Of a stretch of 64,000 nt of DNA, positions 1 to 8,738 are shown piece by piece. This DNA is from Amycolatopsis tolypomycina (GTDB lineage: Bacteria > Actinomycetota > Actinomycetes > Mycobacteriales > Pseudonocardiaceae): assembly GCF_900105945.1 (NCBI RefSeq), contig NZ_FNSO01000004.1, positions 1,984,001 through 2,048,000 on the forward strand. Reading direction: 5' to 3'. A model generated the notes under the pieces. That model made no database searches, was not told where the DNA came from, and saw nothing but the letters and a program-made list of their open reading frames with translations. A program made the translations under genes and the position numbers. Each line of letters starts with the position of its first letter. The stretch's first letter is position 1.

Positions 1-923
1 CGGCGGAGGCGGCCCAGGTTGAGGGGTTCGCTCTTCTCACCCAGGACCGCAGGGATGATCATGGCATCACAGGCATGCACCCGGGCCTCGGCCGCGGTCA
101 TGGTTCCGGTGTCGCCGAGGGTGGCCTTGCCGACCCCGGACTTCAAGTCCTCCAACGACACCGCGACCATCACGTGGGCCCGCTCGCCCGCCTGCATCGG
201 CAGATCCGGAGAGTCGAGGGCGAGATCAACCGCGTCGGAGAAGGCATCGCCGTAGCGTTGCGGGGTGGTGCGGAAGTCGGGGCCGTCGTCTCCGGTGCGG
301 CGCTCGGCCAAGGCATCGAGCAAGGTGTTGGCGCGGGTGCCGGTTTCGTCGTCGAAGCGGCCGCTCAGCTCCCATATCCCGGTTCTTTTGCGGCGCAGGA
401 ACAACTCCCGGGTGGGCACCGAGGGTTCGGTGTCGTCGGGGGCGGTTCCGTCGGGGGCGAGGTGGGCGAGGATGCGGGCACCGAGGGCTGCGACTTGCTT
501 GTGCCCGGCTTCCTCGGCGAAAGTCAGCAAGTTGGCCTCGGCACTCAACCGATGCTCGACCGGAACCTGAGCCAGGACACCGGTGATCACGTCGATCATC
601 CGGTCACTCAACCGCCCCGCCCGCGCGGCAACACCGGTCGCGGGCGCCAGCGCGGGAATCGGGGAACCATCAAGGTTCCGCCCGGGATTCACCAAGCGGG
701 CACGCTTCACCAGACGTTCCACGGTCGGCTTGGGCTCGTCGGCGAGGTGTTCCAGAAGTCGTGCTGCAGAACGGTATCCGAACAGCTCCATCACTCCGCG
801 CTGCTCGATTTCCACCAGCAGCGCGCCAAGTTCGGCCTCGGCGGAGCGTATGGTCGTGAGCAGCTCACCGATGCGGTCGGCGAATGCCACCGCCTCGGAC
901 GAGAGAGCCGCGTCGTTGGTCAT
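1..923 (-). CDS. DUF222 / 13E12-repeat HNH endonuclease-type protein, 3' part beyond window
   Basis: An open frame on the minus strand starts at ATG 921-923 (MTNDAALSSEAVAF) and runs off the left edge, so only the N-terminal ~307 residues are visible. The sequence has the typical N-terminal pattern of the actinobacterial DUF222/13E12 family: an initial helix ending in VEIEQRGVMELFGY, then SAARLLEHL, then a long charged helical region, with ERAHVMVAVSLEDL near the edge. Members usually carry a C-terminal HNH nuclease motif, which would lie outside the window and cannot be checked. These proteins are multicopy in actinomycetes and their role is poorly defined. There is no sign of functional coupling to the genes to the right, which end in a terminator facing this gene. 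Confidence 0.8.
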   Translation of the reverse strand, partial: MTNDAALSSEAVAFADRIGELLTTIRSAEAELGALLVEIEQRGVMELFGYRSAARLLEHLADEPKPTVERLVKRARLVNPGRNLDGSPIPALAPATGVAARAGRLSDRMIDVITGVLAQVPVEHRLSAEANLLTFAEEAGHKQVAALGARILAHLAPDGTAPDDTEPSVPTRELFLRRKRTGIWELSGRFDDETGTRANTLLDALAERRTGDDGPDFRTTPQRYGDAFSDAVDLALDSPDLPMQAGERAHVMVAVSLEDLKSGVGKATLGDTGTMTAAEARVHACDAMIIPAVLGEKSEPLNLGRLR

Positions 924-993
924 ACCTCCAAGCTACTCACCAAATCGAACACATGGCATCACACGAAACGGTGAGAACACAAGGTAAAGAAAA

Positions 994-1021
994 GGCCCGC
1001 GGAGACGAATCTCCGCGGGCC
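994..1021 (-). terminator. Rho-independent terminator of the secreted-protein gene
   Basis: A perfect 12-bp stem (GGCCCGCGGAGA with its complement) closes on a CGAA loop. On the minus strand it is followed by a T-rich run (TTTTCTTTACC). It lies 12 bases past the stop codon of the gene at 1033-1386. Confidence 0.85.
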
Positions 1022-1032
1022 GGGCGCACGTC

Positions 1033-1386
1033 TCAGCCGAGGACCGAGATCACGTCCGCCTTGATCAGGCCGAGGATCGAGCCCACCGTGACGATCTGCA
1101 CCTTCACGTCCTTCTTCAGGTCGCCGATGACCTTCGTCAGCGGCGTCCACTCGACGACGACCTTCCGGCCCGAGCCGTCCAGCACGATGGTGACGTACTT
1201 GCCGTGGACGGCGACGACCTTGCCGGTCAGGGTCACGCTGCCCAGGCCCGGCACCGTGATGTCGGAGGAGGCGGGGGCGGTCAGCGTGGCGGCGCCCGCC
1301 GTGCCCGTCGCGCCGAGCAGGCCCGCGCACACCAGCGCGGTCGCGGCGACGGCGGTCGTGATCTTCGTCAGAGTACGCATCTTCAT
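1033..1386 (-). CDS. Small secreted protein of unknown function
   Basis: A 117-residue protein starting at MKMRTLTKI. This start is chosen because GAAAGG lies about 11 bases upstream; a longer reading to 1461 has no ribosome site. The N-terminus is a classical signal peptide: a Lys/Arg-rich start, a hydrophobic core (TAVAATALVCAGLLG) and an AGAA cleavage region near residue 30. The mature part of about 85 residues is rich in Val, Thr and Lys, in short beta-like segments (VTLTGKVVAVHGKYVTIVLDG), suggesting a small beta-barrel or OB-like fold. I recognise no family. A strong terminator follows, so it is probably monocistronic. Confidence 0.7.
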   Translation of the reverse strand: MKMRTLTKITTAVAATALVCAGLLGATGTAGAATLTAPASSDITVPGLGSVTLTGKVVAVHGKYVTIVLDGSGRKVVVEWTPLTKVIGDLKKDVKVQIVTVGSILGLIKADVISVLG

Positions 1387-1524
1387 TTCCCACGCGGCCT
1401 TTCGGTCGTTCCGATCCGGGCGAGCGGTTTCGCCCGTGCCGCGAAGATTAGGGGAGCTCACCCGCTGCGCCGTATCCGCGAATGCCGAACCATTTTCCGG
1501 GCTTTCGTTGCCGGGTAAGCGAAA

Positions 1525-1854
1525 TCAGGGGGACGCCGTGCGGCCGGCGAGCCGGTAGCCCGCGCCGTGGGCGGTCCGGATCAGCACGTGGTGGCGGTCG
1601 CCGAGTTTCCGGCGCAGCCGGCCGACGTAGAAGCGGACCTTCCGGCTGTCGCCGCCGAGCGCGCGTTCGAGCAGCCAGCCCGGGCTGACGCGGTTGGGGT
1701 TGAGCATGAGCATCCGCAGCAGCCGGAATTCGGTCGGCGTCAGGTGGACCGCTTCTCCCCGGAGGCGCACCTTGCCGGTCCGCAGATTCATTTCGAGCCC
1801 TTGGACGCGCACCACGGGCTCCTGCGACGGAGTGCGCTCGATCACGTCGGTCAT
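1525..1854 (-). CDS. Stand-alone OmpR/PhoB-type winged-helix DNA-binding protein
   Basis: A 109-residue protein that is almost entirely a Trans_reg_C winged helix: HLTPTEFRLLRMLMLNPNRV is the first helical region, WLLERALGG follows, then RFYVGRLRRKLGD is the recognition helix and HGAGYRL the C-terminal hairpin. The phosphoacceptor receiver domain that normally precedes this fold is absent, and the ATG has a good GAGGA site close upstream, so the short form is probably genuine. Such orphan output domains can act constitutively or bind partners by other means. It sits at the left end of the regulatory block and has no kinase next to it. Confidence 0.75.
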   Translation of the reverse strand: MTDVIERTPSQEPVVRVQGLEMNLRTGKVRLRGEAVHLTPTEFRLLRMLMLNPNRVSPGWLLERALGGDSRKVRFYVGRLRRKLGDRHHVLIRTAHGAGYRLAGRTASP

Positions 1855-2182
1855 GATTCCTCGAATGGTTCAGGGAATTGTTCGGCGCAGAGTGTGTACG
1901 ACGGCAAAGATCGTGGACAAGGGTCCGGCGGCTGCGCATTCCGCGGAATTATCGTTCGGCGGATCCGGAGGCGCCAGGCTCGGACGCGGGTCACCCCGGG
2001 CGGCTGAAAAGTGCCTCTGACCTGGGCGTCGTCGGATCTGTCCGATTTGTTCCCGGTTGTTGAGGGATTCCCCTGCAAGCGTTGCTCGCTGCGGATCTTC
2101 GTCGATACGCTCACCGTGCGTGACGACTTGGGAATGGGGCGTCGCCGAAGGCGGTGAAGAGACGGAACAGGGTGGGGATCGC

Positions 2183-3268
2183 ATGACTGTGCTTGACGAC
2201 CGGACGCAGCCGCAGGACGGCTTCCACGTCGACGGTGTCGCGGTGCCGTCGGCCGACCTGCTCGACGGCGTCACGCCGCCCGCCGCCCGGTCCGTGGCGA
2301 CCGCGCTGCTGGACGACGTGGCCGCGGTCTACCGCCGGGTCGTCGAGGACGACGCCGCGGTCACGCCCGCGCAGCGCGCCCGCGTCCGGATCGCCGGCGA
2401 AGCGTTCGCCGAGGCGGGCGGGGCGCCGGGCACGGCCGCCGACCTGCTCGGCCGGTTCGCGGCCCAGGTGACCGACGCCGTCGCCCGGCACCGGCCGCAC
2501 CGGGTGGTCGCCGTCGTGCAGGTCGCGCACCTGCTGGTCCAGGACCTGCTCGCCGGGGTCGGCCGCCCGGCGCCCGCCGCGCCGGCGCGGGAGGCGCGGT
2601 GCGCGCTCGTCCAGCGCCTCCTCCGGCAGGAGCAGCTCACGCCGGCGCAGCTGGCCGGCCTGGAGGACGCCTACGTCGTGGTCGCGGCCCGGTTCCCGCG
2701 GGCGGTGCCGCACGACCGGCTGGCCGCGGTGCTCGACGAGCACCACGAAGACGGCCTGCTGAGCGCGCCGGGCGGCGACGGGGTCATCGTGCTCGTCCCG
2801 GACCGGCTCGAGCGGCGGATCTCCCCGCTGCTCGAGGCGCTGGCCGGCCGGTTCGACCAGTTGCCGTGGACGACGACCGTGCCCGCCACCCGGGCCGCGC
2901 TCGCCGCCGGCTGCAAGGAGGCGGTGGACGTCCTGGCACTGGCCGCGGCGACCGGCCGCCCGGCCGGGGCGTACCGCCTCGACGACGTCCTGCTGGAGTA
3001 CGCGGTGCTGCGCGACCCGGTGACGTCGGCGCGGTTGCGGGGCCTGATCTCCCCGCTGGCGGGCAACGAGGTGCTCTTCGGCACCCTCGAAGCCCTGATC
3101 CGCGCCGACTTCAACCGGACGGTCGCCGCACGCGAGCTGTTCATCCACCGGTCCACTTTGGACTACCGGATCCGCCGCATCGAAGAGGTCACCGGGCAGA
3201 ACCCGCTGACCGGCCGCGGCGCGTACGTCCTGGCGGCGGCGGTGGTCGTGCACGCCGTCTCCGGCTAG
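2183..3268 (+). CDS. PucR/CdaR-type helix-turn-helix regulator (copy 1 of 5)
   Basis: A 361-residue protein. ATG 2183 is preferred over an upstream in-frame start at 2057 because GGTGGGG lies just before it and a plausible promoter (TTGCTC, 18 bases, TACGCT) ends at about 2119. The C-terminal ~60 residues hold the HTH_30 domain of PucR/CdaR regulators: FNRTVAARELFIHRSTLDYR followed by IRRIEEVTGQNPLTGRGA. The middle carries the degenerate CdaR GGDEF-like region (DAYVVVAARFPRAVP, GGDGVIVLVPDRL). This copy has FNRT where its four paralogues have DGNR. The gene converges on and overlaps the SulP gene by four bases. Its target and ligand are unknown. Confidence 0.85.
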   Translation: MTVLDDRTQPQDGFHVDGVAVPSADLLDGVTPPAARSVATALLDDVAAVYRRVVEDDAAVTPAQRARVRIAGEAFAEAGGAPGTAADLLGRFAAQVTDAVARHRPHRVVAVVQVAHLLVQDLLAGVGRPAPAAPAREARCALVQRLLRQEQLTPAQLAGLEDAYVVVAARFPRAVPHDRLAAVLDEHHEDGLLSAPGGDGVIVLVPDRLERRISPLLEALAGRFDQLPWTTTVPATRAALAAGCKEAVDVLALAAATGRPAGAYRLDDVLLEYAVLRDPVTSARLRGLISPLAGNEVLFGTLEALIRADFNRTVAARELFIHRSTLDYRIRRIEEVTGQNPLTGRGAYVLAAAVVVHAVSG

Positions 3269-5436
3269 CCGCGGCTGCGCGCCGGCACGTCGGCGGGGTG
3301 GAAGTCGCGGGTGGCCGGGTCGTGCAGGTGGACCTGGGCGTGGCCGACGTCGAAGTACATCCCGGTCAGCCGGAGGCGGCCGGCCTGCTCGGCTTCGGCG
3401 ACGAGCCGGTACTCGCGCAGGTGGTCCAGCTGCTGCAGCACGTTCTGCAGCGCCAGCCGATCGCCCTCGCGCTCGGGGATTCCGCCGGCCACCGTGACCG
3501 GAGCCGACCGGCGGGCGCTGGGCGCCGCGTGCGTCAGCCACTCGGTCAGCGGTCCGGGTGGTGGCCCGCTCGCCAGCGCGGCCATGGCCCCGCACGAGGA
3601 ATGCCCGCAGACGACGATCTCGCTCACCTCCAGGACGCCCACCGCGTACTCGATCGACGCGTTCATCGACGCGTCCGCCTGCCCCGGCGGGACCAGGTTG
3701 CCGATGTTGCGGATCGTGAACAGGTCGCCCGGGCCGCTCGTCGTGATCAGGTTGGGCACGATCCGCGAATCACCGCAGGTGATGAACAGGGTGCGCGGCC
3801 GCTGGCCGTCGGCGAGGCCCGACAGCGTGTCGCGCACCAGCGGGGCGGTGCGGCGCTGGAACTCCGCCGCGCCGCGGTGGGTGGGCTGCGCGGGGAGCTC
3901 GGCGGCCTGCCAGGCCGACCACGGGGCCAGCCAGCGGGGCACGAACCCGGTGCCGGCGCGACGGCTGCGCGTCGGACGGCCTTCCTTGCCGTTGGCGAAC
4001 CAGGGGTGGCCGATCTCGTCGACCGCCACCGTGCCGCCGGCGGCCTCGTGGGCGTGCTGCCAGGTCTGCAGGCTTTCGAACGCCGCGTGGTCGAGGTAGT
4101 CGACGACCAGGTCGAGCCGCACGCGCGCGCCGGCCGGGACGGTCGCCAGCACGCGGCTCAGCCGGGGCACGGACAGGAACGTGAGCACCCCTTCGACGAC
4201 GACGTGCCAGACCTCACCGTCCGGCTCGGCGTGCATGCCGGACCAGAGCGTGCGGCGCAGCATCAGCACCAGCGACAGCGCGATGCCCGCCAGCACCCCG
4301 GTGAGCAGGTCGAACACCACGACCCCGGCGAGGGTGAGCAGGTACACCGGCAGGTCGCCGTGGGCCAGCACGGTCTTCAGGTGCCCGGGGTTCACCAGCT
4401 TGACCCCGACGTGGACGAGGAGACCGGCCAGCGCGGCGAGCGGGATGTCCTGGATCACCCCGGCGAGGGCCACGACGAACACCAGCACCCACACCCCGTG
4501 CAGCACGGCCGACGCCCGGCTCTTCGCGCCGGCGGCGACGTTGGTGGAGCTGCGGACGATGACCCCGGTGACCGGCAGGCCGCCGAGCGCGCCGGACACC
4601 ATGTTCGCCGCGCCCTGCCCGATGAGCTCCCGGTTCAGGTCGGCGCGCGGCCCGGTGTGCAGCCGGTCCACCGCGACCGCCGACAGCAGGCTTTCCACCG
4701 ACGCGATCACCGCGATGGTGAGGACCGCGACGGCGAACGCGCCCCAGCCGCCGCCGGGCAGCTGCGGGGCGAAGCGGATGTTCAGCAGGTCCGCGGGCAG
4801 TTCCACCCGCGGCAGGGTCAGCCCGGCGAGCACGGACACCCCGGTGGCGACCGTGATCGCGGCCAGCGGGCCGGGCACCCGCCGCAGCGCCTGCGGGAGT
4901 CGCGGCCACACCAGCAGGATCGCGATGACGAGCAGCCCGATCGCGGTTGCGGCGTCGTGCCGGGCGACGATCTGGGCCGGCAGCTCGGCGAGGTTCGCCG
5001 GTGCCGAGGACTGCGGCTTGCCGCCGAGGACGACGTGGACCTGCCCGAGCACGATCGTCACGCCGATCCCGGCGAGCATGCCGTGCACGATGGCGGGCGA
5101 GATGGCCAGCGCGGCGCGCGCGACCCGGGAGGCGCCGAGCAGGATCTGCACCGCGCCGGCGGCCACGGTGATCGCGCAGGTGACGGCCCAGCCGAACGTC
5201 TGGATGGTTTCGGCCATCACCACCGTCAGGCCCGCGGCGGGCCCGCTCACCTGGAGTGCGGAGCCCCCGAGGGCGCCGGCGACGATCCCGCCGACGACGG
5301 CGGCGATCAGCCCGGCGACCACCGGGGCGCCCGAAGCGAGCGCGATGCCCAGCGAAAGGGGTACGGCGACGAGGAAAACGACCAACGAGGCTGGCAGGTC
5401 GTGGCGGAGCACGGCGAGTCGTCTCATGATCACCAT
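3265..5436 (-). CDS. SulP-family anion transporter fused to beta-carbonic anhydrase
   Basis: A 723-residue three-part protein. Residues ~1-400 are a multi-span SulP membrane domain (LPASLVVFLVAVPLSLGIAL near the start). Next comes a STAS-like segment (VRLDLVVDYLDHAAFESL), and residues ~510-720 form a beta-class carbonic anhydrase with zinc ligands in CGDSR and HSSCG. The fused enzyme interconverts CO2 and bicarbonate, so the transporter is probably a bicarbonate (or other anion) importer at the cell membrane. ATG 5436 is used; a second ATG at 5427 is equally possible and no strong ribosome site separates them. Its 3' end overlaps the convergent PucR gene by four bases. SulP-CA fusions are known in actinobacteria. 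Confidence 0.9.
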   Translation of the reverse strand: MVIMRRLAVLRHDLPASLVVFLVAVPLSLGIALASGAPVVAGLIAAVVGGIVAGALGGSALQVSGPAAGLTVVMAETIQTFGWAVTCAITVAAGAVQILLGASRVARAALAISPAIVHGMLAGIGVTIVLGQVHVVLGGKPQSSAPANLAELPAQIVARHDAATAIGLLVIAILLVWPRLPQALRRVPGPLAAITVATGVSVLAGLTLPRVELPADLLNIRFAPQLPGGGWGAFAVAVLTIAVIASVESLLSAVAVDRLHTGPRADLNRELIGQGAANMVSGALGGLPVTGVIVRSSTNVAAGAKSRASAVLHGVWVLVFVVALAGVIQDIPLAALAGLLVHVGVKLVNPGHLKTVLAHGDLPVYLLTLAGVVVFDLLTGVLAGIALSLVLMLRRTLWSGMHAEPDGEVWHVVVEGVLTFLSVPRLSRVLATVPAGARVRLDLVVDYLDHAAFESLQTWQHAHEAAGGTVAVDEIGHPWFANGKEGRPTRSRRAGTGFVPRWLAPWSAWQAAELPAQPTHRGAAEFQRRTAPLVRDTLSGLADGQRPRTLFITCGDSRIVPNLITTSGPGDLFTIRNIGNLVPPGQADASMNASIEYAVGVLEVSEIVVCGHSSCGAMAALASGPPPGPLTEWLTHAAPSARRSAPVTVAGGIPEREGDRLALQNVLQQLDHLREYRLVAEAEQAGRLRLTGMYFDVGHAQVHLHDPATRDFHPADVPARSRG

Positions 5437-5512
5437 GCAACCGGACGAACGATTGATTTGTCTGGTTACCGCCGGGAAATCCGCATTATTCTCAACGGAT
5501 TGCGCCGAAGTT

Positions 5513-6547
5513 TCAGCCGTGTCGGGACACGTCGGCGAAGAAACCGGGAACCGGCGTCAGCGCGTCGGCGGCGGCGAGCCGGTCGTACACGTGCTTGCCC
5601 ACGGCCAGGTCCAGGACGCCCAGCCCGAACGGCGAGAACACCACCGGCCGGTCGGTGGGCGGCTCGACCGCGCCCGTCATGACGTCGAACAGCGTGCCGT
5701 GCAGGAAGTCGCGGTGCCCGGTCCGCTGCTCGGCCAGGTGGACGGAGGTGTCCGCCTTCAGGCAGTGTTCGACGTCGTCGACGATGTTGGCCGACGCGAG
5801 CACGATCTCCGGCGAGAGATCGCGCAGGGAGACGTGCAGCACGACGGGGTTGTGCGCGAACCACGCCGGGTCCGTCACGTGCGGAACACCCGCCACGGTG
5901 GCGAACACGACCAGGTCCGAAGCCCTGACCAGCGCCTCGGCGCGCTCGTGCCGGACCACCTTCGCCGCCGTGCCGGTGCGGGCGAGGTAGCCCGCGAATC
6001 CGTCCACAGAGGACGCCGAGAGGTCGTGCAGCCCGATCTCACCGAACTCCCAGCCGTTCGCGGCGAGGTAGGTGTGGATGTACCGCGCGATCAGGCCGGT
6101 GCCGAAGAAGCCGATCCGCGCGGGCCGGCCGCGGCCGCGGGTCAGCCGGTCGGCGGCCAGCGCGGCCGACGCCGCCGTCCGGGACGCGCTGACGATCGAA
6201 GCCTCCATGACCGCGAAGGGGTAGCCCGTGTCCCGGTCGTTGAGGACCAGCACGGCGGAGGCGCGCGGGATGCCCGCCCCGACGTTGCCGGGGAAACTGC
6301 CGATCCACTTGAGACCGTCCACAGCGGACTCGCCGCCGAGCGAGGCGGGCAGCGCGATGATGCGGTCGGCGGGCCGGTCGGGGAACCGGAGGAAGTACGA
6401 CGGCGGGTTCACCGTGTCGCCGGCGCCGTGCGTGCGGTAGGCCCGTTCGACGACGGCGGTGACCGTCCGCTCGTCGCCGTCGAGCACCCGGCGCACCTCG
6501 GTGCCGGTGACGACGGTGAACGGCGGGATCGCAGGCGTTTCTGGCAA
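5513..6547 (-). CDS. sbnB: SbnB-like N-((2S)-2-amino-2-carboxyethyl)-L-glutamate dehydrogenase
   Basis: A 344-residue member of the ornithine cyclodeaminase/mu-crystallin superfamily that matches the SbnB branch. In staphyloferrin B and other pathways SbnB oxidatively cleaves the SbnA product to give L-2,3-diaminopropionate (Dap) and 2-oxoglutarate. The Rossmann motif GFFGTGLIARYI is at ~residue 147, the N-terminal substrate region has NPPSYFLRFPDRP, and GGESAVDGLKWIGSFPGN is typical of the family. The start is TTG 6547, supported by GAAGGGA six bases upstream. It begins 12 bases after the upstream PucR gene, so the two form an operon. Its usual partner SbnA is not adjacent but lies at 44176 on the other strand, at the far end of the NRPS cluster. 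Confidence 0.88.
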   Translation of the reverse strand: MPETPAIPPFTVVTGTEVRRVLDGDERTVTAVVERAYRTHGAGDTVNPPSYFLRFPDRPADRIIALPASLGGESAVDGLKWIGSFPGNVGAGIPRASAVLVLNDRDTGYPFAVMEASIVSASRTAASAALAADRLTRGRGRPARIGFFGTGLIARYIHTYLAANGWEFGEIGLHDLSASSVDGFAGYLARTGTAAKVVRHERAEALVRASDLVVFATVAGVPHVTDPAWFAHNPVVLHVSLRDLSPEIVLASANIVDDVEHCLKADTSVHLAEQRTGHRDFLHGTLFDVMTGAVEPPTDRPVVFSPFGLGVLDLAVGKHVYDRLAAADALTPVPGFFADVSRHG

Positions 6548-6559
6548 GGCCGGTCCCTT

Positions 6560-7624
6560 CTACGCGGCGGAGCGGCGGAGCTCGGCCAGGCGGTGCATGG
6601 CCGACGCGGTGGCCAGCAGGCGCAGCCCGCGGACCGTGCACGGCGAGTGTCCGGTGAGCTGGCCGATGCGCTGCAGCCGGTAGTCCACGGTGCTGCGGTG
6701 CACGATCAGCCGTTCCGCGGCCTTGCCCCGGTTGCCGTCCTCGGCCAGCAGGACCTGCAGCGTCTCCCACAGCACCGGCTGGGCCAGCAGCGGCTGGATC
6801 ACCTTCAGCAGGGCGTTGGACACCACCGGTTCGTGCGCGGCGGCGAACTCGAGCAGCACGTCGTCGAGGACGTGCACCGCGGGCGCGAACTCCAGCGACG
6901 TCGCCTCGGCGAGGATGTCGTCCGCCACCGACCGGCACGCGGACACGCTGCGGTTCCCGGGCCACACCAGTGCGGCACGGGCGGTGCCGCCCAGCGCGTC
7001 CAGCACCTTGCCGGTGCGGTGGACCGCGTCCGCCTTGTCTGGCGCGGGAACCAGGACGTGCCCGCCGCCGTCGGCCAGCAGGGTCAGGGTGTCCTCGCCG
7101 GCGTGGGCGCGGAACGCCTCGTCCACCACGGCCGGGTCGAGCTCGGCGGTGGCCACCGCGACGACGGCGTAGGTCCGGTCCGCCGCCGGGGTCGCCGCGC
7201 CGCTCAGCAGCAGCTCCGCCTGCTTGCGCCGGGTCGGTTCCTCGTGGTCCGGCGCGGTCGTGCCTGCCTCGGCGAACCCGCGGGTCAGCTCGACCAGGAT
7301 CCGGTTGCCGAGTTCGCTGATCCGCTGGGCCGCGAGGCAGCGGGTGCCGCTGTCGCGCAGGTCCGGCCGGTTCAGCGCCTTGTCCACCAGGTCGGCGGTG
7401 AGCTTCTGCACCGCCTCCAGCAGCCGTTCGAGGCCGCGGCCGGACTCCGCCCACGTGTGGCCGACCCGGCGGGCCGCCAGCACGTCGAGGACGAAACCGT
7501 CCGAAAGCACGTCCGAAAACAGCGGGAGCACGTGCCGCACCACGGTTTTGCGGGGCGTCTGCACGTCCGCCGCGTGGTTCGACGGCCCGGCGGCCACCGG
7601 CGAAATCGTCTTGTTCACACTCAT
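6560..7624 (-). CDS. PucR/CdaR-type regulator (copy 2), first gene of the sbnB operon
   Basis: A 354-residue regulator ending in the HTH_30 domain (DGNRGKAAERLIVHRSTVDY, then RLQRIGQLTGHSPCTVRGL). The N-terminal ~140 residues are helical (VLAARRVGHTWAESGRGLERLLEAV) and probably form the sensory part; the central GGGHVLVPAPD is the CdaR-like region shared with the other copies. AAGGGTGAGG precedes ATG 7624. Because sbnB follows after 12 bases, this protein may autoregulate and thereby control Dap supply. The 9-bp inverted repeat at 7750-7780, between this gene and the divergent aldo/keto reductase, is a candidate operator. Confidence 0.85.
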   Translation of the reverse strand: MSVNKTISPVAAGPSNHAADVQTPRKTVVRHVLPLFSDVLSDGFVLDVLAARRVGHTWAESGRGLERLLEAVQKLTADLVDKALNRPDLRDSGTRCLAAQRISELGNRILVELTRGFAEAGTTAPDHEEPTRRKQAELLLSGAATPAADRTYAVVAVATAELDPAVVDEAFRAHAGEDTLTLLADGGGHVLVPAPDKADAVHRTGKVLDALGGTARAALVWPGNRSVSACRSVADDILAEATSLEFAPAVHVLDDVLLEFAAAHEPVVSNALLKVIQPLLAQPVLWETLQVLLAEDGNRGKAAERLIVHRSTVDYRLQRIGQLTGHSPCTVRGLRLLATASAMHRLAELRRSAA

Positions 7625-7749
7625 CCGGCCTCACCCTTGTTCTCTCAGCCTGATCCCGTGACATCTTCACCAGATCGGGTGGGTACGTAGCTCAAAGTTT
7701 CCTCAGATTCGGGTTTTCCCTCGTCAGGGGGGCGGGAACGCGCGGCGCG

Positions 7750-7780
7750 CGGAATCCGGTTCCGCGTTGTGCGGATTCCG
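7750..7780. promoter_or_regulatory. 9-bp inverted repeat in a divergent intergenic region
   Basis: CGGAATCCG and CGGATTCCG form a perfect 9-bp inverted repeat with 13 bases between the arms. It lies between the divergent PucR gene (start 7624) and the aldo/keto reductase, covering the reductase's upstream TTG start. It could be an operator for PucR copy 2 or a hairpin. There is no T-run on either side to make it a terminator. Confidence 0.4.
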
Positions 7781-8720
7781 GGGCCGGAACCCGCGTGCCA
7801 AACTCGGCTCAGGCGCGAAAACGCTCGGATTGGACGGTGCCGTGATCTGCCTCGGAACCATGAACTTCGGGACGGCGACCGACCGCGCCGCGGCGTTCCG
7901 GCTCCTGGACGTCTTCACCGAGCGGGGCGGGCGGGCCGTCGACACGGCGAACTGCTACGCCAGCTGGGACGGCACCGGCGACGAAAGCGAGCTGACGATC
8001 GGCGCCTGGCTCCGCGCGCGGGGTGCCCGCGACCGGATCCGGCTCGCCACCAAGGTCGGGGGCCGCCCGGTCCCCGGCGGGGCGTTGATGGACTTCGAAG
8101 GGCTGGCGCCGGCGGCGGTCCGGTCCGCGGTCGAGGACAGCCTGCGCCGCCTGGGCACCGACCACGTCGACGTCTGCTTCGCCCACCTCATGGACCCGGC
8201 CGTGCCGATCGAGGACACGCTGGGCGCGTTCGAGGAGCTCGTCGAAGCGGGCAAAGTCCGGGAAATCGGGCTGAGCAACCAGGATCTCGGTTCCCTGCGG
8301 CGCGCGGGCACCCGGATCACCTGGCTCCAGCAGCGGCACAGCTACCTGCAGCCGTTCCCGGGCGCGCCGTTCGGCCCGCAGCAGCTGCTGACCCCGGAAA
8401 TGGCCGCGTACGCGCGCGAAACCGGGTTGGCCGTCCAGGGGTATTCGCCGCTGTTGTCGGGGGCCTACACCCGGGCCGACCGCGCGTTCTGGCCGCACTA
8501 CGACCACCCGGGCACCGAGCCGCGGCTCGCCGCGCTGCGGAAGGTGGCAGGCGACCTCGGGGTGTCGGCGAACCAGGTGGTGCTGGCCTGGATGCTCGCC
8601 GGCCGCCCCGCCGTCGAACCGGTGATCGGCGTCAGCTCCGAGGAGCAGCTCGCCGACTGCCTCGGTGCCACCGGGCTGGTCCTGGGCGATGAGCACCTGC
8701 GCTGTCTCGAAACCGCCTGA
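7767..8720 (+). CDS. Aldo/keto reductase
   Basis: A (beta/alpha)8 NADPH-dependent oxidoreductase of up to 317 residues. All four catalytic residues of the AKR family are visible: Asp in VDTANCY, Tyr in the same motif, Lys in LATKVGG and His in CFAHLMD. The C-terminal NADPH-binding part (EPVIGVSSEEQL) is also present. The start is uncertain: TTG 7767 gives a full N-terminal strand (KTLGLDGAVICLGTMNFG), while GTG 7842 (the V of VICLG) would remove it. No in-frame ATG is available. The FGGY kinase follows 18 bases later, so the two may form a small sugar-metabolism operon. The substrate cannot be told from sequence. Confidence 0.85.
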   Translation: MCGFRGRNPRAKLGSGAKTLGLDGAVICLGTMNFGTATDRAAAFRLLDVFTERGGRAVDTANCYASWDGTGDESELTIGAWLRARGARDRIRLATKVGGRPVPGGALMDFEGLAPAAVRSAVEDSLRRLGTDHVDVCFAHLMDPAVPIEDTLGAFEELVEAGKVREIGLSNQDLGSLRRAGTRITWLQQRHSYLQPFPGAPFGPQQLLTPEMAAYARETGLAVQGYSPLLSGAYTRADRAFWPHYDHPGTEPRLAALRKVAGDLGVSANQVVLAWMLAGRPAVEPVIGVSSEEQLADCLGATGLVLGDEHLRCLETA

Positions 8721-8738
8721 GCGAAAGGCCGGGGGACG

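Noticed and set aside
75..974. 299-aa plus-strand open frame at the left edge
   Set aside because: It is the shadow of the minus-strand DUF222 gene, with Gly/Arg/His-rich composition and no family resemblance.
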